A stretch of DNA of 64,000 nucleotides from Shimia sp040225985 (GCF_040225985.1 NZ_JBBPEU010000002.1:434001-498000), one strand, 5' to 3'. Shown: positions 8,972-18,422, counted from the first letter of the stretch. The notes: generated by a model not told the origin, from the letters alone. Translations and numbers: made by a program.

Positions 8972-10519
8972 TTAGTGCGATGCCGTGTCCGTGGCCGCCT
9001 CGGCGACCGCGGCAATGGCGGTGTGGTAATCGTTCAGCAGGGCCTCGACCGAGGGGCCGATGATATCGGTGATCAGCGGCGGATAGACACCAAGGATCAG
9101 GGTCATCGCCACGAGCGGTGCGAAAATCCAGCGTTCGCGCACGGTCATGTCGCTGATGGTCTTGAGGCTTTCCTTGATCAACTGGCCGAACACGACACGG
9201 CGATAGAGCCACAGCGCATAAGAGGCCGAGAAGATCACGCCGGATGCGGCGAACAGGGCGATCCATGTGTTGACCTGGAACACGCCGAGGATGGTCAGAA
9301 ATTCCCCGACAAACCCCGAGGTGCCCGGCAAGCCGACATTGGCCATCGTGAAGAACATGAAGATCAGCGCATAGGCCGGCATCCGGTTGACCAGACCGCC
9401 ATAGGCGTCGATCTCGCGGGTGTGCATCCGGTCATAGATCACGCCAACGCAGAGGAACAGCGCCCCCGAGATAAACCCGTGCGACAGCATCTGGAAGATC
9501 GCGCCGTCCACACCCTGCTGGTTGGCGGCGAAGATCCCCATCGTCACATAACCCATATGGGCGACCGACGAATAGGCGATCAGCTTTTTCATGTCTTCCT
9601 GCACCAGCGCAACCAGCGAAGTATAAACAATCGCGATCGCCGACATCCACAGCACCAGATCGGTCATCACCGCCGAGCCCACAGGGAACATCGGCAGGCT
9701 GAACCGCAGGAAGCCATAGCCACCCATCTTCAACAGGATCGCGGCCAGTACGACCGAACCCGCTGTCGGGGCCTGAACGTGCGCATCGGGCAACCAGGTG
9801 TGGACCGGCCACATCGGCATCTTCACCGCGAACGAGGCAAAGAACGCAAGAAACAACAGCGTCTGCATCCCTCCGATGATCTGGATCCCCAGAACCGAGA
9901 AGGTCTCGGTGCCGAACTGGTGATTCATCAGCATCGGGATATCGGTGGTGCCCGCATCCGCGAACATCGCCACCATCGCGACCAGCATCAGGACCGAGCC
10001 GAGGAAGGTATAGAGGAAGAATTTGAACGCGGCATAAATCCGGTTCGCGCCGCCCCAGATGCCGATGATCAGGAACATCGGGATCAGGCCTGCCTCGAAG
10101 AACAGGTAGAACAGTACCAGGTCCAGCGCCATGAACACGCCAAGCATAAGCGTTTCCAGCAGAAGGAAGGCGATCATGTATTCCTTGACGCGGTGCGTGA
10201 CGTTCCACGACGCCGCGATCACCAGCGGCATCATGAAGGTGGTCAGCATTACGAACAGAACCGAAATCCCGTCCACGCCCAGCTTGAATTTGAGACCCAG
10301 AAGCCAGTCATATTCCTCGACGAACTGGAAGCCCGTATTCGACGGGTCGAATTCCACGAGAATGGCCAGCGACACCAGGAAGGTGATCACGGTCGAAATC
10401 ATCGCGACCCATTTGGCGTTGCGCTGCGCGGCAGGTTCTTCCCCGCGCAGGAAAATTGCCAGGATCAGCGCGGCCAAAGCCGGGATGAAAGTGACAATGG
10501 AGAGCAAGCTGTCGTTCAT
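8972..10519 (-). CDS. nuoM: NADH-quinone oxidoreductase subunit M
   Basis: The second antiporter-like, proton-pumping subunit of complex I, 515 residues and about 14 transmembrane helices. Diagnostic stretches include FFEAGLIPMFLIIGIWGG, KMPMWPVHTWLPDAHVQAPT and KKLIAYSSVAHMGYV. The start is ATG 10519: an upstream in-frame extension to 10705 has arginine-rich, non-membrane sequence and lies inside nuoL. The stop of nuoL and this ATG overlap by one base (TGATG), which indicates translational coupling. Confidence 0.96.
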   Translation of the reverse strand: MNDSLLSIVTFIPALAALILAIFLRGEEPAAQRNAKWVAMISTVITFLVSLAILVEFDPSNTGFQFVEEYDWLLGLKFKLGVDGISVLFVMLTTFMMPLVIAASWNVTHRVKEYMIAFLLLETLMLGVFMALDLVLFYLFFEAGLIPMFLIIGIWGGANRIYAAFKFFLYTFLGSVLMLVAMVAMFADAGTTDIPMLMNHQFGTETFSVLGIQIIGGMQTLLFLAFFASFAVKMPMWPVHTWLPDAHVQAPTAGSVVLAAILLKMGGYGFLRFSLPMFPVGSAVMTDLVLWMSAIAIVYTSLVALVQEDMKKLIAYSSVAHMGYVTMGIFAANQQGVDGAIFQMLSHGFISGALFLCVGVIYDRMHTREIDAYGGLVNRMPAYALIFMFFTMANVGLPGTSGFVGEFLTILGVFQVNTWIALFAASGVIFSASYALWLYRRVVFGQLIKESLKTISDMTVRERWIFAPLVAMTLILGVYPPLITDIIGPSVEALLNDYHTAIAAVAEAATDTASH

Positions 10520-12591
10520 CAGTGCGCTCCTCCGTTGAGCGTCACCCACGTGATCAGCACGACGATACCGATCACCATGGCAAAGGCATAAGTAAAGATG
10601 TAGCCGGATTGGGCGCGACCAGCGAGGCGGGTGAAGAAGGGCACGATGCCCATTGCCACACCGTTCAGGAACCCGTCGATCACGTTGCCATCGCCCTTCT
10701 TCCACAGGAAGCGGCCGATCGCCATCGCGGGTTTCACGAAGATCGCGTCATAAAGCTCGTCAAAATACCATTTGTTGAGCAGGAAGTTGTACAGAGGCCA
10801 GTTAGTCTCGGCCACTTTGCGCGGCAGGGCCGGGTTCACGATATAGAACCAGAACGCCACGAGGAAGCCGATCACCATTGCGATGAAGGGCGACAACTTG
10901 GACCAGGTCGGCACGTAATGCGCTGTGTGCAGCACGTGGTTGTCCGCTCCGGTATAGATCGCACCCTCGCCCGGTGCCCCGTCAAAGACATACTTCAGCT
11001 TGGACGCCTCGGGATGCTCTTCGGCAAAGGCCTTGGCCTCTTCCGCGCTGGCCTCGGCATAGGGCACGCCAAAGAACTTGGCCACTTCGTTGGTCTTGCC
11101 AAAGAAGCTGGAATACCAGATCGCACCGGCAAAGATCGCCCCAAGAGCCAGAACCCCAAGGGGCACCAGCATAACCATCGGGCTTTCATGCGCGTGGTCG
11201 TGGGTGTGCTTGTTGCCGCGCGCCTCGCCATAGAAGGTAAGGAACATCAGGCGCCACGAGTAGAACGAGGTAAACAGCGCCGCGATGACCAGCATCCAGA
11301 AGGCATAGCCCCCGTGGGTCGCGGCATAAGCGCTTTCGATCACGGCGTCTTTCGAGGCGAACCCGGCAAAGCCGATCCAGCCGGTCAACGGGATACCGAC
11401 GCCGGTGATGGCCAGTGTACCGATCATCATCGCCCAGAAGGTATAGGGCAGCTTCTTGCGCAGACCGCCATAGTTCCGCATGTCCTGTTCATGGTGCATT
11501 CCGTGGATCACGGAACCCGCGCCAAGGAACAGCATCGCCTTGAAGAAGGCGTGGGTGAACAGATGGAACATCGCGACCGAGTAAACCCCAACGCCTGCCG
11601 CCACGAACATGTAGCCCAGCTGCGACATGGTCGAATAGGCGATCACACGCTTGATGTCGTTCTGCACAAGGCCAATCGTGGCCGCCACAAAGGCGGTGGT
11701 GGCCCCAAGGAAGGTGACAAAGGCCATCGCCTCGGGCGCGAATTCCATCAGGGGCGACATGCGGCAGACAAGGAAGACACCCGCGGTCACCATGGTCGCG
11801 GCGTGGATCAGCGCCGACACGGGCGTCGGGCCTTCCATCGCGTCGGGCAACCAGGTGTGCAAAAACAGCTGCGCCGATTTCCCCATCGCTCCGACGAACA
11901 GCAGGAAGGCCAGCGTGTTGGCCGCGTTCCATTCCGTCCAAAGGAAAGTGATCTGCGTTTCCGCCAGCGCAGGCGCGGCAGCGAAAATATCGTCAAACTT
12001 GATGCTGTCGGTCAGCAGGAACAGGCCCGCGATCCCCAGCGCAAAGCCAAAGTCGCCCACACGGTTGACCACAAAGGCCTTGATCGCGGCGGCATTGGCC
12101 GAGGGTTTCTTGTAGTAGAACCCGATCAGCAGGTAAGAGGCGACGCCCACGCCTTCCCAGCCAAAGAACATCTGGACAAGGTTGTCAGAGGTCACCAGCA
12201 TCAGCATCGAAAAGGTAAAGAACGACAGGTAAGCAAAGAAGCGCGCCTTGTAGTTCTCGCCCTCGCCCCAGTTGTCGTCATGGGCCATGTAGCCCATCGA
12301 ATAAAGGTGCACCAAGGCCGACACCGACGTGACCACGATCAGCATGATCGCCGTCAGGCGATCCATGCGGATGGCCCAGGCCGTGTCGAGCGTGCCGGAC
12401 TGGATATAGTCGAGAATATGGATGTACTGTGTCTGGCCGTCATGGCCCAGGAACACGACCCAAGACAGCAGACAGGACAGGAACAGCAGCCCCGTCGTCA
12501 CGTACTGCGCGCCCTTCTCGCCAATGAGGCGCCACCCGAAGCCGGCAATCAGGCTGCCGACCAGCGGGGCAAAGAGGATGATCTTTTCCAT
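10519..12591 (-). CDS. nuoL: NADH-quinone oxidoreductase subunit L
   Basis: The distal antiporter-like subunit of complex I, with the long lateral helix at its C-terminus. At 690 residues it matches the family. Visible are SYLLIGFYYKKPSANAA, GKSAQLFLHTWLPDAMEG and DIKRVIAYSTMSQLGYMF. A polar insertion of about 70 residues around 500-570 (rich in Ala, Glu and Lys) comes before the last helices. It follows nuoK by 6 bp and overlaps nuoM by one base. Confidence 0.97.
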   Translation of the reverse strand: MEKIILFAPLVGSLIAGFGWRLIGEKGAQYVTTGLLFLSCLLSWVVFLGHDGQTQYIHILDYIQSGTLDTAWAIRMDRLTAIMLIVVTSVSALVHLYSMGYMAHDDNWGEGENYKARFFAYLSFFTFSMLMLVTSDNLVQMFFGWEGVGVASYLLIGFYYKKPSANAAAIKAFVVNRVGDFGFALGIAGLFLLTDSIKFDDIFAAAPALAETQITFLWTEWNAANTLAFLLFVGAMGKSAQLFLHTWLPDAMEGPTPVSALIHAATMVTAGVFLVCRMSPLMEFAPEAMAFVTFLGATTAFVAATIGLVQNDIKRVIAYSTMSQLGYMFVAAGVGVYSVAMFHLFTHAFFKAMLFLGAGSVIHGMHHEQDMRNYGGLRKKLPYTFWAMMIGTLAITGVGIPLTGWIGFAGFASKDAVIESAYAATHGGYAFWMLVIAALFTSFYSWRLMFLTFYGEARGNKHTHDHAHESPMVMLVPLGVLALGAIFAGAIWYSSFFGKTNEVAKFFGVPYAEASAEEAKAFAEEHPEASKLKYVFDGAPGEGAIYTGADNHVLHTAHYVPTWSKLSPFIAMVIGFLVAFWFYIVNPALPRKVAETNWPLYNFLLNKWYFDELYDAIFVKPAMAIGRFLWKKGDGNVIDGFLNGVAMGIVPFFTRLAGRAQSGYIFTYAFAMVIGIVVLITWVTLNGGAH

Positions 12592-12597
12592 CGAACG

Positions 12598-12903
12598 TCA
12601 GCCTTTCATCACGTTGACATCTTCCACCGCGATGGTGCCGCGGTTGCGGAAGAACGAGACAAGGATCGCCAGACCAATCGCGGCCTCGGCGGCGGCGACG
12701 GTCAGGACCAGCAGGGTAAAGACCTGCCCGACCATGTCATTCATGAAGCTCGAGAACGCCACGAGATTGATGTTGACCGAGAGCAGCATCAATTCGATCG
12801 ACATCAACAGGATGATGACGTTCTTGCGGTTCAGGAACAGGCCAAAGATGCCGATCACGAACAGCGCCGAGGCCAGCGTGAGATAATGTTCAAGTCCGAT
12901 CAT
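12598..12903 (-). CDS. nuoK: NADH-quinone oxidoreductase subunit K
   Basis: A small membrane subunit of complex I (101 residues, three helices) in the proton-transfer path beside NuoJ and NuoA. The segment SIELMLLSVNINLVAF carries the conserved membrane glutamate, and a second glutamate sits in TVAAAEAAIGLAILV. Length and helix layout are standard. It begins 78 bp after nuoJ, the largest gap in the distal part of the operon. I see no gene or clear hairpin in that gap. Confidence 0.96.
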   Translation of the reverse strand: MIGLEHYLTLASALFVIGIFGLFLNRKNVIILLMSIELMLLSVNINLVAFSSFMNDMVGQVFTLLVLTVAAAEAAIGLAILVSFFRNRGTIAVEDVNVMKG

Positions 12904-12981
12904 GTGTTTTCTGTCCCATCGTTCTTTCGTTGGCCGTGTTTCTTTTTGAAACTTCAGCCTTATCTTTTGGCCGGTGCGGGG

Positions 12982-13590
12982 TCACAGACCCTGTCCGGGT
13001 TTCACATCTTTCAATTCCATCGCATCCGCCGGATCACGCCACATCTGTTCCAAAACGTTCTGGCGCTTGATGTCCTTGCGGTGGCGCAGGGTCAGCACGA
13101 TTGCACCGATCATCGCAACCAGCAGGATCAGGCCCGCCAGTTGGAACAGCAGGAAATACTGGTCATAGATCAGCAGGCCCAATGCCGCGGTATTCTCGAC
13201 CCCGTCGGGTGTCACGGCAGCGCGATTGGCCTCGGCCACCTCGGATGCCTGCCATGCGCCGGCGGCCAGACCGATCTGCATCAGCAGAACCAGACCGATC
13301 AACAGGGCCAATGGCATGTATTTAGCCATTTCGGCCTTCAGCTCGGCAAAGTCGATGTCCAGCATCATCACCACGAACAGGAACAGCACGGCGACCGCCC
13401 CCACGTAGACGATGATCAACAGCATCGCGACGAATTCCGCACCCAGAAGCACGAACAGGCCCGCCGACGACAGGAAGGCCAGGATCAGCCACAGCACCGA
13501 GTGCACGGGGTTGCGGCTGATCACGGTGAACAGCCCGCCCACGATCACGCAGGCGCCAAACAGGTAAAAGGCCAGTGCTGCAACGCTCAT
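12982..13590 (-). CDS. nuoJ: NADH-quinone oxidoreductase subunit J
   Basis: A membrane subunit of complex I with five predicted helices in 202 residues. The family signature is clear: SRNPVHSVLWLILAFLSSAG followed by GAEFVAMLLIIVYVGAVAVLFLFVVMML, which contains the pi-bulge helix. The C-terminus is a polar tail. The ATG overlaps the stop of the carboxymuconolactone decarboxylase-like gene by 4 bp, so that extra gene is translationally coupled to nuoJ. Confidence 0.96.
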   Translation of the reverse strand: MSVAALAFYLFGACVIVGGLFTVISRNPVHSVLWLILAFLSSAGLFVLLGAEFVAMLLIIVYVGAVAVLFLFVVMMLDIDFAELKAEMAKYMPLALLIGLVLLMQIGLAAGAWQASEVAEANRAAVTPDGVENTAALGLLIYDQYFLLFQLAGLILLVAMIGAIVLTLRHRKDIKRQNVLEQMWRDPADAMELKDVKPGQGL

Positions 13591-13994
13591 GTGTCACTTT
13601 CCTCACTATCGGCCATGACATCCTGCGCGAGTTCCATCGCGCGGGTCATGGCGGGAATTCCGGCGAACATCGACATCTGGCCGATGGTCTCGATAATTTC
13701 TTGTTTCGTGGCGCCCGCTTCCATCAGGTGGCGCACGGTCATGCGGATCTGTGCATCGGCCTGCGCGCCCAGAACGGTCAACGCGGCCAGCGCCAGCAAC
13801 AGGCGGGTCTTGGCATCCAGCCCGTCCTTGTTAAGCGTGTTGCCGAACCACATCTCCATCACTTCCTTGGGCATGGTCGGCCAAAGCGCCTCGAACCCCT
13901 TGGGGGTGAACGACTCGAGCGCAGGGTTCATGGCTTTTGCCATTTCCTGATACTGCGCGATCATGGCCTCAAAAGGGTTCGTCTTGTCAGTCAT
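13587..13994 (-). CDS. carboxymuconolactone decarboxylase (AhpD-like) family protein inside the nuo operon
   Basis: A 135-residue, all-helical protein with the CMD fold: residues about 65-115 (TRLLLALAALTVLGAQADAQ, then VRHLMEAGATKQEIIETIGQ) match the family core. AhpD proteins carry a CXXC pair in this helix for peroxidase partner work. Here the equivalent positions lack cysteines, and there are none in the protein, so thiol redox activity of the AhpD kind is unlikely. It overlaps nuoI and nuoJ by 4 bp at each end, so it is fully embedded and should be made in step with complex I. Its role is unknown; a part in assembly or quinone handling is speculation. Confidence 0.85.
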   Translation of the reverse strand: MTDKTNPFEAMIAQYQEMAKAMNPALESFTPKGFEALWPTMPKEVMEMWFGNTLNKDGLDAKTRLLLALAALTVLGAQADAQIRMTVRHLMEAGATKQEIIETIGQMSMFAGIPAMTRAMELAQDVMADSEESDT

Positions 13995-14485
13995 CGGTAC
14001 GGCGCGTCCAGTTCAAGGTTGCGGGCGATCTCGGCTTCCCAACGCTCGCCGTTTTCCAGAAGTTTTGCCTTGTCATAGAACAATTCTTCACGGGTTTCGG
14101 TCGAGAACTCAAAATTCGGCCCCTCGACAATCGCGTCCACCGGGCAGGCTTCTTGGCAGAAGCCGCAATAGATGCACTTGGTCATGTCGATGTCATAGCG
14201 CGTGGTGCGGCGGCTGCCGTCGTCGCGCGGTTCCGCGTCAATCACGATGGCCTGTGCCGGGCAGATCGCCTCGCATAGTTTACAGGCGATGCAGCGCTCT
14301 TCCCCGTTGGGATAGCGGCGCAGCGCGTGTTCGCCACGGAAGCGGGGCGACAGCGGCCCCTTTTCGTGCGGATAGTTCAGCGTCGCCTTGGGTTTGAAGA
14401 AGTACTTCATGCCCAGTTTGAAGCCCGCGATAAAGTCGGTCAGCAGGAAATAGCCAGCCGCACGTTTATAGTCGATATTGGCCAT
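13991..14485 (-). CDS. nuoI: NADH-quinone oxidoreductase subunit I (two 4Fe-4S clusters)
   Basis: The ferredoxin-like subunit that passes electrons between NuoG and NuoB through clusters N6a and N6b. Both binding motifs are present: CIACKLCEAICP (near residue 63) and CIYCGFCQEACP (near residue 102). At 164 residues it matches alphaproteobacterial NuoI. The chosen start, ATG 14485 (MANIDYKRA), lies 2 bp after nuoH. An upstream in-frame extension reads Arg-rich sequence inside nuoH and is rejected. Confidence 0.97.
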   Translation of the reverse strand: MANIDYKRAAGYFLLTDFIAGFKLGMKYFFKPKATLNYPHEKGPLSPRFRGEHALRRYPNGEERCIACKLCEAICPAQAIVIDAEPRDDGSRRTTRYDIDMTKCIYCGFCQEACPVDAIVEGPNFEFSTETREELFYDKAKLLENGERWEAEIARNLELDAPYR

Positions 14486-14487
14486 GA

Positions 14488-15525
14488 TTACCCTCCAATC
14501 GCCCAGCGGGCCCAGAAGCCGCCCAACACTTCGAATTTGGCAAGGAATGCCACGATCACGACCCAGGCCAGCGACATCGGCAGGAACACTTTCCAACCGA
14601 TCCGCATCAGCTGGTCATAGCGGTAGCGCGGCGTGATCGCCTTGATCATCGAGAAGACGAAGAAGGCCAGCAGCATCTTGAGGATCATCCAGAAGATCCC
14701 GTCCGGCAGACCCGGGATCGGGGACAGCCAGCCGCCAAAGAACAACAGCGAGACCAGCGCACACATCAGAACCACGGCCACCAGTTCACCGATCATGAAC
14801 AACAGGAACGGGGTCGACGAGTATTCCACCTGATACCCGGCCACCAGTTCGGATTCCGCTTCGGGAAGGTCGAACGGCGGGCGGTTGGTTTCGGCCAACG
14901 CAGAGATGAAGAACAGGAACAGCATCGGGAAGTGCGGGATGAAGTACCAGCTCAGGATGCCTGCGCCCTCTTGTGCGCGTACGATATCGCCAAAGTTCAT
15001 CGAGCCGGTCGAGATAATCACACCGATGATGATCAGGCCGATCGACACCTCGTAAGAGATCATCTGCGCGGCAGAACGGAGCGAGCCAAGGAACGGGTAT
15101 TTCGAGTTCGACGCCCAGCCGCCCATGATCACGCCATAGACCTCGAGCGAGGAAATGGCGAAGACATAGAGGATCGCGACGTTGATATCCGACAGGACCC
15201 AGCCGTCATTGAAGGGGATCACGGCCCAGGCAATCAGCGCCATCACAAGGCTGATCATCGGGGCCAGCAGGAACACGACCTTGTCGGCGCCCGCAGGATA
15301 CACCACTTCCTTGACAATATATTTCAAAAAGTCCGCAAAACTTTGCAGCAGGCCGAACGTGCCCACGACGTTGGGCCCCCGGCGCATCTGCACAGCCGCC
15401 CAGATTTTGCGGTCCGCATACATGAGGAACGCAAGCGCAACCAGCAGCGGTACGACAACCAGCAGAATCTGCCCTACGATCAGCAGGAAGATTCCCAGAT
15501 TGGTGGTGGTAAAGAATTCAATCAT
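14488..15525 (-). CDS. nuoH: NADH-quinone oxidoreductase subunit H
   Basis: The membrane subunit that forms the quinone chamber between the peripheral arm and the proton pumps. It has 345 residues and about eight helices. Family signatures include ADRKIWAAVQMRRGPNVVG near residue 45, the polar loop ETNRPPFDLPEAESELVAGY near residue 210, and a Tyr/Arg-rich C-terminal PRYRYDQLMRIGWK. It follows the small lipoprotein gene by 6 bp. Confidence 0.97.
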   Translation of the reverse strand: MIEFFTTTNLGIFLLIVGQILLVVVPLLVALAFLMYADRKIWAAVQMRRGPNVVGTFGLLQSFADFLKYIVKEVVYPAGADKVVFLLAPMISLVMALIAWAVIPFNDGWVLSDINVAILYVFAISSLEVYGVIMGGWASNSKYPFLGSLRSAAQMISYEVSIGLIIIGVIISTGSMNFGDIVRAQEGAGILSWYFIPHFPMLFLFFISALAETNRPPFDLPEAESELVAGYQVEYSSTPFLLFMIGELVAVVLMCALVSLLFFGGWLSPIPGLPDGIFWMILKMLLAFFVFSMIKAITPRYRYDQLMRIGWKVFLPMSLAWVVIVAFLAKFEVLGGFWARWAIGG

Positions 15526-15531
15526 GCGTCC

Positions 15532-15969
15532 TCACACCGTCGGTATCCCGTTTTCTTTGCAATCCGAGACAATCACCTCGGCATCAATGGTCTTAAGCCC
15601 CCGCGGCAATGCCGAAGAGATCGTGTAAACCGCATCCCCGCGCCACGCATTGTCGACGTAATCGACATGGGTACGCAGGTGGCGGGCAAAGCCAAACCCG
15701 CGGATCAGCGCATATTGCGCCGCCGCACATTCGGCATAGCGTGTCACCTGTTCGGGGGCGGCGGCATTGTCCGGTGCGGCCTGCATGGCCACGTGGAAAT
15801 TCACCAGATCCCCTTCCAGAAGCTTGGTATCGACCCCCAGATAGACGGGGGCCTCGGCTTCCTTGCTGCAATCCATGCCCTCACCACAGTCGGGCGCGCA
15901 GGCCGACAGCCCCAGCATCGTCGCCGGGAGCATTGTGGGTATGAGGGCTTGGGTCAGCATTCGTTTCAT
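15532..15969 (-). CDS. small predicted lipoprotein between nuoG and nuoH
   Basis: A protein of 145 residues with a basic N-terminus (MKRM), a hydrophobic segment and a lipobox LSAC near residues 21-24, so it is probably a lipid-anchored periplasmic protein. The mature part has six further cysteines, including CGEGMDC just after the anchor, and no family I recognise. The start overlaps the nuoG stop (ATGA) and the stop is 6 bp from nuoH, so it is embedded in the operon. The R. capsulatus nuo operon is known to carry unidentified reading frames, and this may be one of that kind. A complex I accessory role is inferred from position only. Confidence 0.75.
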   Translation of the reverse strand: MKRMLTQALIPTMLPATMLGLSACAPDCGEGMDCSKEAEAPVYLGVDTKLLEGDLVNFHVAMQAAPDNAAAPEQVTRYAECAAAQYALIRGFGFARHLRTHVDYVDNAWRGDAVYTISSALPRGLKTIDAEVIVSDCKENGIPTV

Positions 15970-17978
15970 TCCGCCGCGATCTTTTCGTTCGCACGCGCCT
16001 TGGCCTGTGCGCTGAGATCCGCCATCAGCTCGCTCGCGCGGGCGATCGGGTTTGTCAGGTAGAAATCCCTAATCACCGGCAGGAAGCGACCCTTTTGCAG
16101 CTTGGTCACCGGCAGCGCCTCCCAGCCGTTGTCGATCACCTGGTCGATCTTGGCGAGGTGCGGTACCTCCTTGACCAGAGCCTGACGCAGCTGCGCCAGC
16201 GAGTCATAGGCCAGCGGCGTGCCCAGCTCGGCGCTCAGCGCGCGCAGGATCGCCCAGTTTTCCTTGGCCTCGCCCGGCGCAAACCCGGCGCGCATCGCCA
16301 GTTGCGGGCGTCCCTCAGTGTTCACGAACAACCCGTTTTCCTCGGTGTAGGCCGCCGCCGGCAGGATCACGTCGGCGCGGTGTGCCCCACGGTCGCCATG
16401 GCTGCCCTGATAGATCACGCAGGGACCATCGGCGATTTCGATCTCGTCCGCTCCAAGGTTGAACACCACCTCTGCGCCTTCCAGAGCGACATCCATGCCG
16501 CCCTCGGTCACGGCACCCACATCCATCGCGCCGACACGGCTGGCGGCGGTGTGCAGCACCATCATCTTGCCTTCATGGCGCGCGGCAAGTTCCATGCAGC
16601 GGGCCAGCACAGCAATACCGTCGCCTTCGCTGATGGCACCCTGCCCCACGATCACGACCACGTTTTCTTCGGGCGTGGCGCGTCCGGCATGGTTGTTGAG
16701 AGGGATACGCCCCGGCCCCGCGACCGTATAGTCATAGGTCAGGTCGATATCCGCCGGGCCGAACACCACCACCTCGGCCCCTTTGGCCCAGGCTTTGCGG
16801 ATGCGTGCGTTCAGAACCGGTGCCTCGTCGCGCGGGTTGGTGCCCACGAGAATGATTTTCTTCGCGCTATCAATGTCTTCGATCGAAGCGTTACCCACAT
16901 AGGCCGACCGGTTTCCGGCCGGCAGAACCGCGCCGTTGGTGCGGCATTCGATGGTGCCTTCGAGACCATCCACGATCTGCTTCAGCGCGAACACCGCCTC
17001 GGTCGGGGCCAGGTCACCGACCAGCGCGGAGACCTTTTTGCCCTTCATGGCATTGGCCGCGGCCGACAGGGCCTCGGGCCAGCTGGCGGGTTTCAGTTTG
17101 CCATCCACCCGCACATAGGGGCGGTCCAGACGCTGGCGGCGCAGCCCGTCCCAGACAAAGCGGGTCTTGTCGGAAATCCATTCCTCGTTCACGCCGTCAT
17201 GGTTGCGCGGCAGGATGCGCATCACTTCACGGCCCTTGGTATCCACGCGGATGTTCGACCCCAGCGCGTCCATCACGTCGATGGTTTCGGTCTTGGTCAA
17301 CTCCCACGGGCGGGCGGTAAAGGCATAGGGTTTCGAGGTCAGTGCACCCACCGGGCACAGGTCGATGATATTGCCCTGCAGGTTCGAATCCAGCGTCTGG
17401 TTCAGGTAGCTGGTGATCTCGGCGTCTTCGCCGCGCCCTGTCTGGCCCATCTGGGCAATGCCCGCGATCTCGGTCGTGAAACGCACACAGCGCGTGCAGG
17501 AAATGCAGCGGGTCATCGTGGTCGCAACAAGGGGGCCAAGGTCCAGATCGTCGACCGCGCGCTTGGCTTCCTTGAAGCGGGTGCCTGCCATGCCATAGGC
17601 CATGGCCTGATCCTGAAGGTCGCATTCGCCGCCCTGGTCACAGATCGGGCAGTCCAACGGGTGGTTGATGAGCATGAACTCCATCACGCCTTCGCGGGCC
17701 TTCTTGACCATAGGCGAATTGGTTTTCACCACCGGTGGCTGACCTTCGGGTCCGGGGCGCAAGTCGCGAACCTGCATCGCGCAGGAGGCTGCGGGCTTGG
17801 GTGGGCCGCCTACGACCTCAACCAGACACATCCGGCAGTTACCGGCGATCGACAGGCGTTCGTGATAGCAGAAACGCGGAATCTCGACGCCCGCCTCTTC
17901 ACAGGCCTGGATGAGCGTCATCGCACCCTCAACCTCGACTTCGGTGTCGTCAATGATGATCTTGCGCAGGTCAGACAT
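15966..17978 (-). CDS. nuoG: NADH-quinone oxidoreductase subunit G
   Basis: The large Fe-S subunit of the NADH-input arm. The N-terminus has the 2Fe-2S motif CYHERLSIAGNCRMC, then the HC3-type region with CPICDQGGECDLQDQ, and the 4Fe-4S motif CISCTRCVRF. Behind these lies a degenerate molybdopterin-oxidoreductase-like domain. At 670 residues it has the short alphaproteobacterial/mitochondrial length, not the roughly 900 of E. coli. It follows the DUF5333-like gene by 3 bp and overlaps the next lipoprotein gene by 4 bp. Confidence 0.97.
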   Translation of the reverse strand: MSDLRKIIIDDTEVEVEGAMTLIQACEEAGVEIPRFCYHERLSIAGNCRMCLVEVVGGPPKPAASCAMQVRDLRPGPEGQPPVVKTNSPMVKKAREGVMEFMLINHPLDCPICDQGGECDLQDQAMAYGMAGTRFKEAKRAVDDLDLGPLVATTMTRCISCTRCVRFTTEIAGIAQMGQTGRGEDAEITSYLNQTLDSNLQGNIIDLCPVGALTSKPYAFTARPWELTKTETIDVMDALGSNIRVDTKGREVMRILPRNHDGVNEEWISDKTRFVWDGLRRQRLDRPYVRVDGKLKPASWPEALSAAANAMKGKKVSALVGDLAPTEAVFALKQIVDGLEGTIECRTNGAVLPAGNRSAYVGNASIEDIDSAKKIILVGTNPRDEAPVLNARIRKAWAKGAEVVVFGPADIDLTYDYTVAGPGRIPLNNHAGRATPEENVVVIVGQGAISEGDGIAVLARCMELAARHEGKMMVLHTAASRVGAMDVGAVTEGGMDVALEGAEVVFNLGADEIEIADGPCVIYQGSHGDRGAHRADVILPAAAYTEENGLFVNTEGRPQLAMRAGFAPGEAKENWAILRALSAELGTPLAYDSLAQLRQALVKEVPHLAKIDQVIDNGWEALPVTKLQKGRFLPVIRDFYLTNPIARASELMADLSAQAKARANEKIAAE

Positions 17979-17981
17979 GGT

Positions 17982-18383
17982 CTACTTAGCCCTCAGAAGC
18001 GCGCCGATCGCGCTGTTCTTTGCAATTTCCGCGCGGCCAACCGCGCAGAAGGTTTCAGGTTGCCCATAGATGGCGCCCTTGGATTTGAGATAAGCCTCTC
18101 CCTTGGCGCGCATCCGCGCCTTTTGGGCGTCGGACTCGACATAAGCTTTGATCTCGCCATCCGTGTAGCCAAGATCATTGGCCACGGACCGCAACCGCCA
18201 CGCATCGCCGATGGCTTTCATGCGGCGGGCCGAGATGCTGTCGCAGATCTCGCTGATCTCATAGGCCACGGCTGCGGCATAGAGCACGTTTTCGATCTGG
18301 GGCACATCGCTCATGGGCGGTTTGTCATCGGCCAGAACCGGACCGGCCAGCACCACGGCAGCGGCAAACAGGGATTTATTCAT
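17982..18383 (-). CDS. DUF5333-like exported protein in the nuo operon
   Basis: A 133-residue protein with a signal peptide (MNKSLFAAAVVLAGPVLA, cleavage after about residue 18) and a helical mature part with two cysteines. From memory it resembles the Rhodobacterales family DUF5333; this is a recollection, not a search. ATG 18383 is chosen because TAAGGAG stands 7 nt upstream, whereas the longer frame reads through the intergenic hairpin. It lies 3 bp before nuoG and about 90 bp after the preceding lipoprotein gene. Function is unknown. An envelope role tied to complex I biogenesis would fit its place. Confidence 0.75.
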   Translation of the reverse strand: MNKSLFAAAVVLAGPVLADDKPPMSDVPQIENVLYAAAVAYEISEICDSISARRMKAIGDAWRLRSVANDLGYTDGEIKAYVESDAQKARMRAKGEAYLKSKGAIYGQPETFCAVGRAEIAKNSAIGALLRAK

Positions 18384-18403
18384 AACAGCACTCCTTACAG
18401 GAT

Positions 18404-18422
18404 GCGCGGACTCATCCCGCGC
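18404..18422 (-). other. intercistronic hairpin just upstream of the DUF5333-like gene
   Basis: A perfect 6-bp GC stem (18404-18409 against 18417-18422) with a 7-nt loop. It sits some 10 bases before the Shine-Dalgarno of the downstream gene and has no T-tract. It could be an mRNA processing or stability element in this 89-bp gap. Confidence 0.45.

Noticed and set aside
6131..13950. Very long plus-strand open frames opposite the nuo genes (6131-10591 and 10522-13950)
   Set aside because: They are antisense to well-identified complex I genes. Their translations are rich in His, Arg, Gln and Asp with no domain, as expected when high-GC genes are read in reverse.
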